Shown here: positions 1 to 9,400 of the stretch, piece by piece
Numbering within the stretch: the first letter of the stretch is position 1
How the letters are laid out: each line of letters starts with the position of its first letter
NCBI GenBank assembly: GCA_039026915.1
Contig: JBCCLJ010000009.1
Coordinates: forward strand, 4,092 to 68,091
Direction of reading: 5' to 3'
DNA from: JBCCLJ01 sp039026915
GTDB lineage: Bacteria; Acidobacteriota; Thermoanaerobaculia; Multivoradales; Multivoraceae
DNA: 64,000 bases
The notes under the pieces: model-generated
The model's database searches: none
What the model saw: the letters and a program-made list of their open reading frames with translations, nothing else
What the model was told of the DNA's origin: nothing
Made by a program: the position numbers and the translations under genes

Positions 1-1397
1 CGCAGGGCAAGCCGTCGCCAAGGCTCGTTGCCGTTCTGAGGCGACTGGGACAGAGCTTCGCTACCGGCCCTGCCGGGCTCGGAGTAGCGATCGAAGTGCT
101 CGTCGAGCTGCGACCTCAGGGTCTCCCGCACCTCCGCGAGCGCCTCGTCGGCGATCCGGTTGCGGGTCTCTCGCGGATCGTTCACCAGATCGTAGAGCTC
201 GTCGCCGTGGCCCTCCGGCAGGGGACCGTAGCGCACGACGAGCTTGTAGCGCGGCCCGACGATCGCACGCACGGTGCCGTGCTCGGCATACTGCATCTGC
301 CGCCACGTCAGCTCGGGGTCGACGAGCTTTGCGAGCACGCTGCGACCCGGCCGGTTCGCCCGCACAGTCTCTTCTTCGGGCTCCTTGACGCCGACCGCAT
401 CGAGCACGGTGGCAAAGAGGTCCACGAGATCGAAGGGGGCCTTGGAGCGTCCGGACTCCGGAAGCCCGGCTGGCCAGTGCAGGACCATCGGAATCTCCAT
501 GGTCTCGCGGTAGAGATTCTGCGGCAGCGAGGCGTTGGCCTTTCCCACCAGACCGTGGTGCCCCATCATCTGACCGTGGTCGGAGGTGAAGACGACCAGA
601 GTGTCGTCGAGCTCGCCACGACGCTCGAGCTCTGCGACCAGACGACCGATCTGCTCGTCCAGGAAGGTCACTCCCGCTGCGTACTGCGCGAAGATCTCCG
701 ACGGATCTTCGGGCGGCACCGAAGCTTCGTTGGCCGGTTCGAGATGCGTCGATTCGCCCCGGGGAAAGGAGGTGAGCTCGACGTCGCGGTAGCTCTCCAC
801 GAGCCGCTCCGGATAGCCCTCGAAAGGGAAGTGCGGTGCCGCGTAGCCGACGAAAGCGAACCACGGCTCATCACCGCTCTCGGCGATGAACTCGAGCGCC
901 TGCTGCGTCAGATGATCCGCCTGGTGACCCGTCACGAGGACCGATTCACCCTCGTCGGAGAAGGCGACCTGCCCCTCATGCAGGTACTGGTTCTGCCAGC
1001 CGAAGCGAAAGACGTCGTAGCTCAACCAGCGGTCGAAGCCCCGCTGTGGCGGCACCGGGTCCGGCGTCGCGTGCCACTTACCGAACAGACCGGTGCGGTA
1101 GCCCTCTCCCTGCAGCAGCTCGGGGAGGAGGACTTCGCCTTCGAGCCAGTTCACCTCGTGCTCGATCGACTCGCTCAGGAAGTCGTGCACACCGTGTTGG
1201 GAAGGCAGACGGCCGGTGAAGAGGCTCGCACGCGCGGGCGAACAGACGCCCGACGGCGAGTACGCGCGCTCCATCACCCAGCCCTGCGCCGCCAGACGAT
1301 CGAGGACGGGAGTGCGAATCTCGCGGTTGCCGTAGGGCCCGACCGACCACCTCCCCTGGTCGTCGGAGACGACGAGCAGCACGTTGGGTCGCGACAT
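1..1397 (-). CDS. Sulfatase (arylsulfatase family), 3' end cut by window
   Basis: Hydrolyses sulfate esters. The N-terminus reads MSRPNVLLVVSDDQG, with the metal-binding Asp pair at residues 12-13. The motif CSPAR at residue 52 is the C-x-P-x-R signature whose Cys becomes formylglycine. Further sulfatase blocks follow (TGLFGKWH, VVFTSDHGQMMGHHG), and no stop occurs before base 1. The ATG at 1397 is the first ATG in frame. Upstream in the same frame lies a signal-like stretch with a lipobox (VSATGLGC), reachable only from GTG 1577 or CTG 1490, so the native protein is probably a lipoprotein and starts earlier than given. It lies downstream of the patatin gene on the same strand. Family is certain; substrate is unknown. 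Confidence 0.9.
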   Translation of the reverse strand, partial: MSRPNVLLVVSDDQGRWSVGPYGNREIRTPVLDRLAAQGWVMERAYSPSGVCSPARASLFTGRLPSQHGVHDFLSESIEHEVNWLEGEVLLPELLQGEGYRTGLFGKWHATPDPVPPQRGFDRWLSYDVFRFGWQNQYLHEGQVAFSDEGESVLVTGHQADHLTQQALEFIAESGDEPWFAFVGYAAPHFPFEGYPERLVESYRDVELTSFPRGESTHLEPANEASVPPEDPSEIFAQYAAGVTFLDEQIGRLVAELERRGELDDTLVVFTSDHGQMMGHHGLVGKANASLPQNLYRETMEIPMVLHWPAGLPESGRSKAPFDLVDLFATVLDAVGVKEPEEETVRANRPGRSVLAKLVDPELTWRQMQYAEHGTVRAIVGPRYKLVVRYGPLPEGHGDELYDLVNDPRETRNRIADEALAEVRETLRSQLDEHFDRYSEPGRAGSEALSQSPQNGNEPWRRLAL

Positions 1398-1507
1398 CGA
1401 CTCCGCATCGACACTGCAGCCGAGCCCCGTCGCCGAAACGAGCAGAACTCCGACGCGCAGGGAAAGGGCGATGCGGAACGTCGTGGCCAGGGTCTGCCGT
1501 CCGGGTC

Positions 1508-2962
1508 TCAGCTGGCGGCGCGGCGCGAGGCGCCCTTCGGCAGACTCTCTCCCCGCTCCTCGAGCTCTGCATGGCACTCGGCCAGAACGCGGTCGAGTGT
1601 GCGACTGACGAGGGTGCAGTTGCGGATCATCTCGATCTTCGGCCACGTCGCCTTCTCGCCGAGCTGAATGAGCTCGAGCGTCTCCTCCTCGGAGAGCACC
1701 GCGAGCAGCTTGCGCGGGTCCCAGAAGCGACGCTTCGGCAGAATGTTGATGTCGGCCGTGTAGTCCTGGGTGGCGACGCCGTAGCCGAAGCGCGTAGCGA
1801 CGTTGAGGGGAAAGATGTTCCGCGTCATCTGGACGGCGAACGGATAGGTCGCACGCATCCACTCCTTGGTGGCGATCTGCTGCACCTCCCAGAGACGGGA
1901 CGCGAAGCTGTTCTCCCAGTTCGTATCGCGCAGCGTCCACAGCACGATCGGATTCGCCTGGCTCGAGATGAAGTGGTTGACGCTGTAGAGGCGCGCCAGC
2001 CGATCTCTCGGCTGGTCGTGGGTCACCGAGCCGTCCACCCAGGTGCGACTCCGCACGTACGGAGCGCGCGTTCCGTCGACTCGGCGAGCGGCGAGCGTGA
2101 CCGGCCGGAAGATCCCGGGGACGGCGCAGGAGGCCTGGATCGCCTCTCGCAGCAGCGCGTTCGGACTCGTCACGGCGTTGAGCAGCCGCGCCCGCTGGAA
2201 GAGCTCGCTCGGCGAGACGGAGACGTTGATGTAGCGGCCCGAGTGCTCGAAAGCCTCTTCGAACGTCATGTCCGGAACCAGCGAGTGAATGACGTCGATG
2301 ACGTCCTCGGTCCTCATCTGCTGGCCGATCTTGTGCTCCTGATCGAGCAGGTCGAAGAGGTCCCCGAGCTCGTCGCCGAGGAGGAGCTCGTCGAGTTCCT
2401 CGTCGTTTCGGGTACCGAGCACGCCGCAGACGAGCGAACCGGCACTCGCACCCGAGAGCACCTTGGGCAGGAGCCGCTGCTCGTGCAGAGCGCGAGCTAC
2501 ACCGAGATGGAAGGGCCCCAGGGAGCCGGCACCGCTGAACATGAGAGCCGTGCGCCCGAAGCAGCTGCTGGAGCGCTCGAGCACGTGCACCTTCTCGCTC
2601 AGCGGAAGGTCCTCTTCAGGAGCCGCTGCGACCTCTTCAATCACCGATGCCACCTCCTCGATGTACTGATGCACGAGGTCCTTGGTGCCGAAGCGGGCAT
2701 GGCGATAGAGCGCCGGTGAGCCGATGCCGCCCATGTTTCCGTGGAGCCCTTCCTTCACATAGAAGAGCACCTTGCGGAAGTCGCCCGATGCGCGAATCTC
2801 GAGCAGCTCGTCGAGTCGGAAGCGGATCGTCTTGTGGTCGTAGAGCGGACTCGCATCCACCTTCTTCCATGCCGCCTTCCCGGTGCGCTCGTCCGACTCT
2901 CGCGCGGCTTGGCGCCACTCGTCGTAGTTCTGGGCACTGCGGAGGCTTACCTGATGCGTCAT
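1508..2962 (-). CDS. Patatin-like phospholipase/lipase with N-terminal DUF3336
   Basis: Serine lipase of 484 residues. A DUF3336-like region (about 1-130) is followed by the patatin domain: oxyanion loop SGAGSLG at 143-149, nucleophile motif GASAG with Ser173, and the dyad Asp310 in WVDGS. DUF3336 plus patatin is the layout of yeast and plant triacylglycerol lipases (Tgl3/4/5, SDP1) and some bacterial relatives, so acyl-glycerol or phospholipid hydrolysis is the likely role. No signal peptide or membrane span is evident, so it is probably cytosolic. It precedes the sulfatase on the same strand and is divergent from the PQQ dehydrogenase. Confidence 0.88.
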   Translation of the reverse strand: MTHQVSLRSAQNYDEWRQAARESDERTGKAAWKKVDASPLYDHKTIRFRLDELLEIRASGDFRKVLFYVKEGLHGNMGGIGSPALYRHARFGTKDLVHQYIEEVASVIEEVAAAPEEDLPLSEKVHVLERSSSCFGRTALMFSGAGSLGPFHLGVARALHEQRLLPKVLSGASAGSLVCGVLGTRNDEELDELLLGDELGDLFDLLDQEHKIGQQMRTEDVIDVIHSLVPDMTFEEAFEHSGRYINVSVSPSELFQRARLLNAVTSPNALLREAIQASCAVPGIFRPVTLAARRVDGTRAPYVRSRTWVDGSVTHDQPRDRLARLYSVNHFISSQANPIVLWTLRDTNWENSFASRLWEVQQIATKEWMRATYPFAVQMTRNIFPLNVATRFGYGVATQDYTADINILPKRRFWDPRKLLAVLSEEETLELIQLGEKATWPKIEMIRNCTLVSRTLDRVLAECHAELEERGESLPKGASRRAAS

Positions 2963-3042
2963 TCGTTCTCCCTCGTGCCGAGTTTCCCACAGACCGGGTC
3001 CCGGAAGCCCGGCGTGGAGCGGTTCGTTGGAAGACTGTCACA

Positions 3043-5235
3043 ATGCCGTCGATGCACCGCCTCCCGCAGATCGCCCGTTTCTGTGCGGTTCTGAGCCTCT
3101 TCGGCTGTCAGCCGGCGTCCGAGTCGGGCGATCGGGACTGGCCTGCCTACCTGGGCGACAACGGCTCTTCGCAGTCTTCTCCGCTGCAACAGATCGATCG
3201 CAGCAACGTCGGCGCGCTCGAGGTCGCCTGGACGTACCGCAGTGGCGACGCCACCGAAGGCCGCAGCCAGGTGCAGTGCAATCCACTCGTTCTGGGCGGC
3301 GTGCTCTACGGCACGAGCGCCGGACTCAAACTCTTTGCACTCGACGCCGCCACCGGCGAGGAGCTGTGGGTCTTCGATCCCTTCGATGGGAGCTACGAGC
3401 TCTTCGGAGCCGGCGTGAACCGAGGCCTCATGGCCCACGGCGAAGGCGATGAGCTGCGCCTCTTCTACGGAGCGGGCGACCGCCTCTGGGCCGTCAGGGC
3501 GCGCGACGGCCAGCCGGATCCGGGCTTCGCGGACGACGGCAGCCTCGACCTGCACACGGGCCTCGGGGACCGGGCGCAGGATCTCTTCGTCGTCGCCAAC
3601 ACACCCGGCGTCGTCTACGAAGACCTGATCATCCTCGGCCACAGGACCGCCGAGAGCCTGCCGTCGGCGCCCGGGACGATTCGCGCGTTCGACGCCGTGC
3701 GCGGCGACCTGGTCTGGAGCTTCGAGACGATTCCCGCCGCGGACGTCCCGGGTGGAGAGACCTGGCCCGCCGACGCCCAGGAGCGTCTCGGTGGCGCCAA
3801 CAGCTGGGCGGGGTTGGCGCTCGACGAAGAGCGCGGCATCGTCTACGTGCCGACCGGCTCGGCGGCGTTCGACTACTGGGGCGGCAACCGAAAAGGATCC
3901 AACCTCTACGCCAATACGCTTCTGGCGCTCGACGCCTCGACCGGTGATCTGCTCTGGCACTTCCAGACGGTGCATCACGACATCTGGGACCGTGACCTCC
4001 CTGCGCCACCGAATCTGCTGACCGTCGAGCACGACGGCAAGAAGGTCGACGCGGTCGCCCAGATCACCAAGTCAGCCCACGTCTTCCTCTTCGATCGCGT
4101 CACTGGCGAGCCGCTCTTCGACGTCGAAGAGAGGCCGGTCTCACAGCAGGCGGTACCCGGCGAGCACCCCTGGCCGACGCAGCCGATTCCGACGCTGCCG
4201 CCGCCCTTCGCGCGGCAGCAGTTGACGGCAGAGAACCTGAACCGACTGACGCCGGAGCTCGCCGCTTGGTCCGAGGCGACTTTCGCCGGGGTCGTCTCCG
4301 GCCCACCGTTCACCCCGCCGAGTCTCGAAGGCAGCGTCATCCTTCCGGGACTCGACGGCGGCGGCGAATGGGGCGGTGCCGCAGCCGATGCCGAGCGCGG
4401 CATGCTCTACGTCAACGCCTCCGAGATGCCGTGGGCTCTGCGGCTCTACGAGGTGCAGAGCGGCGACGCCCGAACCACCGCCGATCTCGGCCGCCGCACC
4501 TACGCACGTCACTGCCTCTCCTGCCACGGCGTCGAGCGACACAATCCGACGGACGCGAGCATGCCCGATCTACGGGAGCTCGCGGCGCGACTTCCAGAGT
4601 CCTGGACCCGTCGCCTTCTCGAGCAGGGCAGGGGACGCATGCCGGCGTTTCCTTTTCTCGAGGGCGACACGCTCGTGAACCTCCTCGACTTTCTCTACGG
4701 ACGCAACGTCGAACTGCCGCCGCGCGCGAACTCCGGCGGCTCGTACGGAAGCGAAGGACCACGCACACTCCCCTACGCACTCGTCGCCTTCCAGCGTCTC
4801 GCCAACGACGAGGGTCTACCGCTGATCGAACCCCCGTGGGGAACGCTGAGCGCCATCGACCTCAACCGCGGCGAGATCGTCTGGTCCGTCCCGCACGGCG
4901 ACCTGGAGACGGTCGATCGTAAACTCCTCGAGCCGTACGGACTCGAGCGCACCGGCCTCGAGCAGTACGGCGGCCCGGTCCTCACCGAGGGCGGGCTGCT
5001 CTTCGTCGCCGCGACGAAGGACGAGTACCTCAGTGCCTACGACCGTGACACCGGCGAGCTTCTCTGGCGCGACCGGTTGCCGGCAGCCGGCTATGCCACG
5101 CCGGCGACGTACGCCGTCGGCGGCCGCCAGTTCGTCGTCGTGGCAGCGGGCGGAGGCAAGCTCGGCACGCCGTCGAGTGACGCCTGGGTCGCCTACGCGC
5201 TGCCCAACAGCTCGCCAAGGGAAGGCGGACCCTGA
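3043..5235 (+). CDS. PQQ-dependent dehydrogenase lipoprotein with embedded cytochrome c motif
   Basis: Periplasmic quinoprotein alcohol/sugar dehydrogenase of 730 residues, glucose-dehydrogenase-like beta-propeller type. The ATG at 3043 gives a signal ending in lipobox LFGC, so it is probably a lipoprotein. Propeller repeats (GELLWVFDPF, GDLLWHFQTVHHDIWDRDL) are typical of PQQ enzymes. A CLSCH haem-attachment motif near residue 491 sits before the last propeller repeats, so a c-type domain appears inserted in the propeller and could take electrons directly from PQQ. The frame stays open far upstream, but only this start gives a signal peptide. Substrate is unknown; no PQQ biosynthesis genes are in the window. 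Confidence 0.88.
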   Translation: MPSMHRLPQIARFCAVLSLFGCQPASESGDRDWPAYLGDNGSSQSSPLQQIDRSNVGALEVAWTYRSGDATEGRSQVQCNPLVLGGVLYGTSAGLKLFALDAATGEELWVFDPFDGSYELFGAGVNRGLMAHGEGDELRLFYGAGDRLWAVRARDGQPDPGFADDGSLDLHTGLGDRAQDLFVVANTPGVVYEDLIILGHRTAESLPSAPGTIRAFDAVRGDLVWSFETIPAADVPGGETWPADAQERLGGANSWAGLALDEERGIVYVPTGSAAFDYWGGNRKGSNLYANTLLALDASTGDLLWHFQTVHHDIWDRDLPAPPNLLTVEHDGKKVDAVAQITKSAHVFLFDRVTGEPLFDVEERPVSQQAVPGEHPWPTQPIPTLPPPFARQQLTAENLNRLTPELAAWSEATFAGVVSGPPFTPPSLEGSVILPGLDGGGEWGGAAADAERGMLYVNASEMPWALRLYEVQSGDARTTADLGRRTYARHCLSCHGVERHNPTDASMPDLRELAARLPESWTRRLLEQGRGRMPAFPFLEGDTLVNLLDFLYGRNVELPPRANSGGSYGSEGPRTLPYALVAFQRLANDEGLPLIEPPWGTLSAIDLNRGEIVWSVPHGDLETVDRKLLEPYGLERTGLEQYGGPVLTEGGLLFVAATKDEYLSAYDRDTGELLWRDRLPAAGYATPATYAVGGRQFVVVAAGGGKLGTPSSDAWVAYALPNSSPREGGP

Positions 5236-5392
5236 GGATCGGAGCACACTCCACTCTCCTCGAGACAGAACCGTCTCGCGTGCGGAGGTATGCTGAAGCC
5301 AGTCTGCACAAGGGCGCAGCCTCCTCGAGCACGGGCCGTCCTGCGAAAGTCATCGAGGTCGCACACGCACCCATCCGCCACGGAGACGTCAG

Positions 5393-6355
5393 ATGAGGGA
5401 GTTCGGATTCGAAAGTACCGCCTCGGAGGTTCTCGCGGGCATCGACCTTCGAGGGAGAACCGCCTTCATCACCGGCGGCTACTCGGGGATCGGCGAGGAA
5501 ACGGCACGCACCATGACCGAGCGGGGTGCGCACGTCGTGATCGCCGGGCGCGACCTCGAGCGAGCTGAGGCGTCAGCACAGGAAATGCGAAACGCCGTCG
5601 AGGGCGCGGAGGTGGAGGCCATCGCCTGCGACCTAGGGTCTCTCGATGCCGTGCGCACCTGCGGCGAGGAAGCCAGAAGCCGCCTCCGGAAGATCGATCT
5701 CCTGATCAACAACGCTGGCGTCATGGCCTGCCCCTTCGGTCGGACCGCCGATGACTTCGAGTTGCAGTTCGGCACCAACCACCTCGGTCATTTTCTGCTG
5801 ACGCGCGAACTCATGCCGCTTGTCGAAACCGGTGAGCGCGCTCGCATCGTCAATCTTTCGAGCCTTGGTCACCATCGTGACCAGGTCCACTTCGAAGATC
5901 CGAACTACGAACATCGCGGCTACGAAAAGTGGAGCGCATACGGCCAGTCCAAGACGGCCAACATCCTCTTCACCGTCGGTCTCGAGGCACGCTTTGCGTC
6001 GCAGGGCATTCACTCTTTCGCAGTGCATCCTGGCGCGATCATGACGAATCTGGGTCGCCATCTCACCGAGGAAGACATCGCCGCACTCAGGAAGACGATG
6101 GAGGAGCGGGCGGCGAACGACGGCGGCCAGCCCGAAGGCCTCAAGACGATTCCACAAGGCGCGGCCACGACCTGCTTCGCTGCGACGGCGCCAGAACTCG
6201 AGGGCCGCGGTGGTGTGTATCTCGAGAACGTCCAGATCGCGAAAGTAGACGATGAGTCCACAAGCAGCGGAGTCCGGTCCTACGCGCTGGACCCCGGCAA
6301 CGCAGAGCGTCTCTGGGCGATGTCCGAGGCACTGGTCGACTCGAGCCGCTTGTGA
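5393..6355 (+). CDS. Short-chain dehydrogenase/reductase (retinol dehydrogenase/WWOX-like)
   Basis: NAD(P)-dependent oxidoreductase of 320 residues. It shows the Rossmann motif TGGYSGIG near residue 26, NNAGVM, and the catalytic YGQSK (Y-x3-K) preceded by NLSSLGHH. The spacing and long C-terminal part resemble the retinol dehydrogenase/WW-domain oxidoreductase branch rather than FabG. It stands 157 bp after the PQQ dehydrogenase and 30 bp before the GST, so co-transcription with the GST is likely. No signal peptide; cytosolic. Confidence 0.88.
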   Translation: MREFGFESTASEVLAGIDLRGRTAFITGGYSGIGEETARTMTERGAHVVIAGRDLERAEASAQEMRNAVEGAEVEAIACDLGSLDAVRTCGEEARSRLRKIDLLINNAGVMACPFGRTADDFELQFGTNHLGHFLLTRELMPLVETGERARIVNLSSLGHHRDQVHFEDPNYEHRGYEKWSAYGQSKTANILFTVGLEARFASQGIHSFAVHPGAIMTNLGRHLTEEDIAALRKTMEERAANDGGQPEGLKTIPQGAATTCFAATAPELEGRGGVYLENVQIAKVDDESTSSGVRSYALDPGNAERLWAMSEALVDSSRL

Positions 6356-6385
6356 CGACGAATCCCAAGAATCGTGGGAAGAGCC

Positions 6386-7171
6386 ATGCCTGACCTGAAG
6401 GTCTTCTCCTACCTTCCCAACCCCCGGCTCTACAAGGCGACGATCGCCGCTCGCTTCTCCGGTGCCGAGATCGAGATCGTCGGAGCCAAGCCTCCCGAGC
6501 TTCGCAACTGGCTCTGGGACTTCGATGCGCGCGAGCTCGACGACGGCGACAAGGCCGAGCTCGTGCACTTCGAGCGCACGGCCGCCGTCGGCTTCAGCGG
6601 CTCGCTCTTCAAGACCGACGCTTTCCTCGAGGCGCACCCGTTCGGCGCTGTTCCCGCCGGTTTCTCGGGCGACGGCAGCGTCGGCATCTTCGAGTCGAAC
6701 TCCATCCTGCGCGCCGCGGCGCGCTGCGGCACGAAGGAGCACGGGCTTCTCGGCGAGGGGCCGATGGAGCAGTCGCGGGTGGACTCCTTCCTCGACCGCT
6801 CTCTCGGCTTCGCCAAGGAGACTCAGCGCTACCTGCTCGCCGCGAGCCGCGTCACGGAGGAGCTGCACGCCGAGATGGCGAAAGAGCTCGACGCCTACGG
6901 TCGCGGCATGGACATGGCGCTCACCCACTCGTCTCACCTCGTCGGAGATCGAGTGACGCTGGCCGACATCGCGCTCGCCTGCGAGCTCTGCCTGCTCACC
7001 AACGAGAGCCGCTTCGTCGAGCGCCTCGACGAACTGGGCGTTGGACTGCTGCTCCCCGGGCTGCGCCAGTACGAGCGGCTCGGAGCGCACCTCCGGGCTC
7101 TCGCCGCGGACGAACGCTTCAACGAAGATCTGGGCAAGTACTTCGACCGCCTGTTGGCCGTCTGGGCTTGA
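6386..7171 (+). CDS. Glutathione S-transferase-like protein, EF1B-gamma type
   Basis: 261-residue GST-fold protein. The N-terminal thioredoxin-like half contains TDAFLEAHPFGAVPAGF followed by GIFESNSILR, the pattern of the GST domain of eukaryotic elongation factor 1B-gamma. The C-terminal helical half contains HLVGDRVTLADIALACEL, the usual GST N-capping region. The ATG at 6386 is preferred over an in-frame GTG at 6374. Glutathione conjugation is plausible but unproven, and no classic catalytic Ser/Cys is obvious. It follows the SDR closely and precedes the acyl-CoA dehydrogenase. Confidence 0.8.
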   Translation: MPDLKVFSYLPNPRLYKATIAARFSGAEIEIVGAKPPELRNWLWDFDARELDDGDKAELVHFERTAAVGFSGSLFKTDAFLEAHPFGAVPAGFSGDGSVGIFESNSILRAAARCGTKEHGLLGEGPMEQSRVDSFLDRSLGFAKETQRYLLAASRVTEELHAEMAKELDAYGRGMDMALTHSSHLVGDRVTLADIALACELCLLTNESRFVERLDELGVGLLLPGLRQYERLGAHLRALAADERFNEDLGKYFDRLLAVWA

Positions 7172-7293
7172 GCCGGGATTCGGTCGAGGCGCCCCGGCAC
7201 GCGGGAAACCGAACCGGCCGGGAAACTGAATATGCTTCAGAGACCCGGCGCGCTGGCGCCCCTTTCTTCTCACTCCCCTTTCGAGGCTCCCCG

Positions 7294-8478
7294 ATGTCTG
7301 CCGACGGCCAATTCGCCCTCTCTCCTCCTCAGCAGGCCCTCTTCGACGCGGCCGACCGCTTCGGCAAGGAAGTGCTGTATCCACTCTCCGAACGCATGGA
7401 CAACGAGGAGTGGTGGCCCGACGAGCTCTGGCCGCAGCTCGGCGAGCAGGGATTTCTCGGCACGACGGTTCCCGAGGAGTACGGCGGCGCCGGGCTCTCG
7501 CTGCTCGAGTCTGGACTCGTCCTGCAGGCCTTCTCGCGCTGGAATCACGCTCTCGGCCTCAGCTGGGTCGCGCACGACAACCTGTGCGTGCACAACCTGC
7601 TCAACAACGCCAACGAAGACGTTCGGGAGCGCTACCTTCCCAAGCTCTGTTCGGGCGAGTGGATCGGCTGCCTCGGGCTTACCGAGCCGGGCGCCGGCTC
7701 GGACGCGCTGGGCTCCATGGCGACGCGCGCCGTACGCGACGGCGACGAGTGGGTGATCAACGGCAACAAGCTCTACATCACCAACGGCCCGGTCGCCGAC
7801 GTCTGCCTCTTCTACGCCAAGACCGATCCGAACCAGGGCTCCAAGGGCATCACCGCCTTCGTCACGGAAGCCGATCGCCCAGGTTTCGAAGTGGCGCAGA
7901 AGCTCACCAAGATGGGCTTTCGCGGCAGCCAGACCGCCGAGCTCGTCTTCAAGGATCTCCGTCTGCCGGCGGCCAACGTCGTCGGTGAGGTCGACCTCGG
8001 CCACCGCGTCGTCATGAGCGGACTCGACTTCGAGCGCGCCATCATCGCTGCGATCAACGTCGGCGTGGCAGAACGTGCTCTTCAGCTCTCGATCGAGTTC
8101 GCGCGCCAGCGCGAGCAGTTCGGTAAGCCGATCGCCGCGTTCCAGATGGTGCAGTCGCGCATCGCCGACATGTACACCTGGGTCGAGACGATGAAGACCT
8201 TCTGCTGGCAGGTCCTCGCCGAGGCGTCCTCCGCCGACGAGAAGACCGCCGGTCACGGTGAGATCCACGCGCGCTGCGCCGCGGCCGTCATGTACTGCGC
8301 GGACATGTGCAACAAGGTGCTCGACAACGCCGTGCAGATTCACGGCGGCAACGGCTACATTTGGGAGAGCGAGGTCAACCGTCTCTTCCGCGCCACGAAG
8401 CTGCTCGAGATCGGTGCCGGCACGACCGAGGTCCGCAAGATCGTCATCGCGGGCGAGCTGCTCGGTCGCTACCGTTGA
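7294..8478 (+). CDS. Acyl-CoA dehydrogenase, isovaleryl-CoA dehydrogenase-like
   Basis: FAD-dependent alpha,beta-dehydrogenase of 394 residues. FAD/substrate motifs are visible: CLGLTEPGAGSDALG, the region around ITNGPVAD, and the C-terminal GGNGYIWESEVNRLFR with EIGAGTTEVRK. The catalytic base position of medium-chain enzymes is not Glu here (EIGAGT). Instead a Glu lies in GLDFER, as in isovaleryl-CoA dehydrogenase, which points to leucine or branched-chain acyl-CoA oxidation. The ATG at 7294 gives a normal family N-terminus. The stop codon overlaps the start of the next gene (TTGA). Confidence 0.88.
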   Translation: MSADGQFALSPPQQALFDAADRFGKEVLYPLSERMDNEEWWPDELWPQLGEQGFLGTTVPEEYGGAGLSLLESGLVLQAFSRWNHALGLSWVAHDNLCVHNLLNNANEDVRERYLPKLCSGEWIGCLGLTEPGAGSDALGSMATRAVRDGDEWVINGNKLYITNGPVADVCLFYAKTDPNQGSKGITAFVTEADRPGFEVAQKLTKMGFRGSQTAELVFKDLRLPAANVVGEVDLGHRVVMSGLDFERAIIAAINVGVAERALQLSIEFARQREQFGKPIAAFQMVQSRIADMYTWVETMKTFCWQVLAEASSADEKTAGHGEIHARCAAAVMYCADMCNKVLDNAVQIHGGNGYIWESEVNRLFRATKLLEIGAGTTEVRKIVIAGELLGRYR

Positions 8479-9314
8479 GCCACCGCGCCTTCTGCGCAGC
8501 GGCCTCTGTTCTCGCTCTCCTGGCGGCCTGCAAGACGAGCCAACCGATGAAGCCGCTCCCTGAGCCGCGTGTCCTGCAGATCGAGCTCCCGGGTGAGCGA
8601 CCGATGACCTACGCCGAGCTCGAGGGTCCTGAGGAGCGGCCCGCAGTTCTCTACGTGCACGGCACGCCCGGCGCTTGGACGTCCTTCAAAAAGACGATGC
8701 AGGAGCCGCAGCTCGCCGGCCAGCTTCGGCAGATCTCGGTCGACCGGCCGGGCTGGGGTGGCTCGTACCGACGGCAGGATTCGCGCGCCGGTACGGAGGC
8801 GAGTCTCGCTGCGCAGGCGGCAGCGCTCGACGAGCTGCTCGACCGGATCGCCGACGACCAGACGGTGGTCGTCGTCGGTCACTCTCTCGGCGCCCCGATC
8901 GCGGCGCGCTTCGCGGCGGACTACCCTGAGAGGGTCACAGGACTTCTTCTCGCCGCTGGATCGATCGATCCCGAGCTCGAGAAAGCCACCTGGTATCAGC
9001 GGCTCGGCCGGACTCGCCTCGTCCGATGGATGCTGCCGCGGTCGCTGGTCGCCGCCGACGAGGAGATCCAGCCACTGCGCAGCGAGCTGGAAGAACTCTT
9101 GCCGCTCTGGGAGGAGATCGAAGCGCCGGTCTTCGTACTGCACGGAGTCAAGGACAGCCTGGTCCCCGTCGAGAACGTCGACTTCGCAAAGCGCGTCCTC
9201 AAGACCCGTCTCGAGGTCGAGCTGATTCCCAAACGCGGTCATCTCCTTCAGGTCCACGAGACCTCGCGCATCGCCGAAGCCGTTCTGAAGCTCGCCGAGC
9301 CCGCGGCACCTTGA
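8475..9314 (+). CDS. Alpha/beta hydrolase lipoprotein
   Basis: Secreted, lipid-anchored hydrolase of 279 residues. The TTG at 8475 overlaps the stop of the acyl-CoA dehydrogenase (TTGA), implying translational coupling, and gives a short signal ending in lipobox LAAC. Family motifs: oxyanion region YVHGTPG, nucleophile elbow GHSLGA, acid-region VLHGVKDSLVP and late His in KRGHLLQ. The substrate cannot be read. Coupling of a surface lipoprotein to a cytosolic dehydrogenase is unusual but clear from the overlap. Confidence 0.82.
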   Translation: MSHRAFCAAASVLALLAACKTSQPMKPLPEPRVLQIELPGERPMTYAELEGPEERPAVLYVHGTPGAWTSFKKTMQEPQLAGQLRQISVDRPGWGGSYRRQDSRAGTEASLAAQAAALDELLDRIADDQTVVVVGHSLGAPIAARFAADYPERVTGLLLAAGSIDPELEKATWYQRLGRTRLVRWMLPRSLVAADEEIQPLRSELEELLPLWEEIEAPVFVLHGVKDSLVPVENVDFAKRVLKTRLEVELIPKRGHLLQVHETSRIAEAVLKLAEPAAP

Positions 9315-9400
9315 CCGCCTCTGGGCCCGCAGGCGAGAGCACGCCTGCACTGGCGGTCTAACATGTGCTTGCTCCAACCCCGACCGAAAGGCCAGTGCCC

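Noticed and set aside
96..1667. Long plus-strand open frame opposite the sulfatase
   Set aside because: No recognisable protein; GC-rich shadow of the minus-strand sulfatase, whose frame has clear family motifs.
5633..7384. 583-codon minus-strand frame opposite the SDR and GST genes
   Set aside because: Spans two well-supported plus-strand genes and has no domain of its own.
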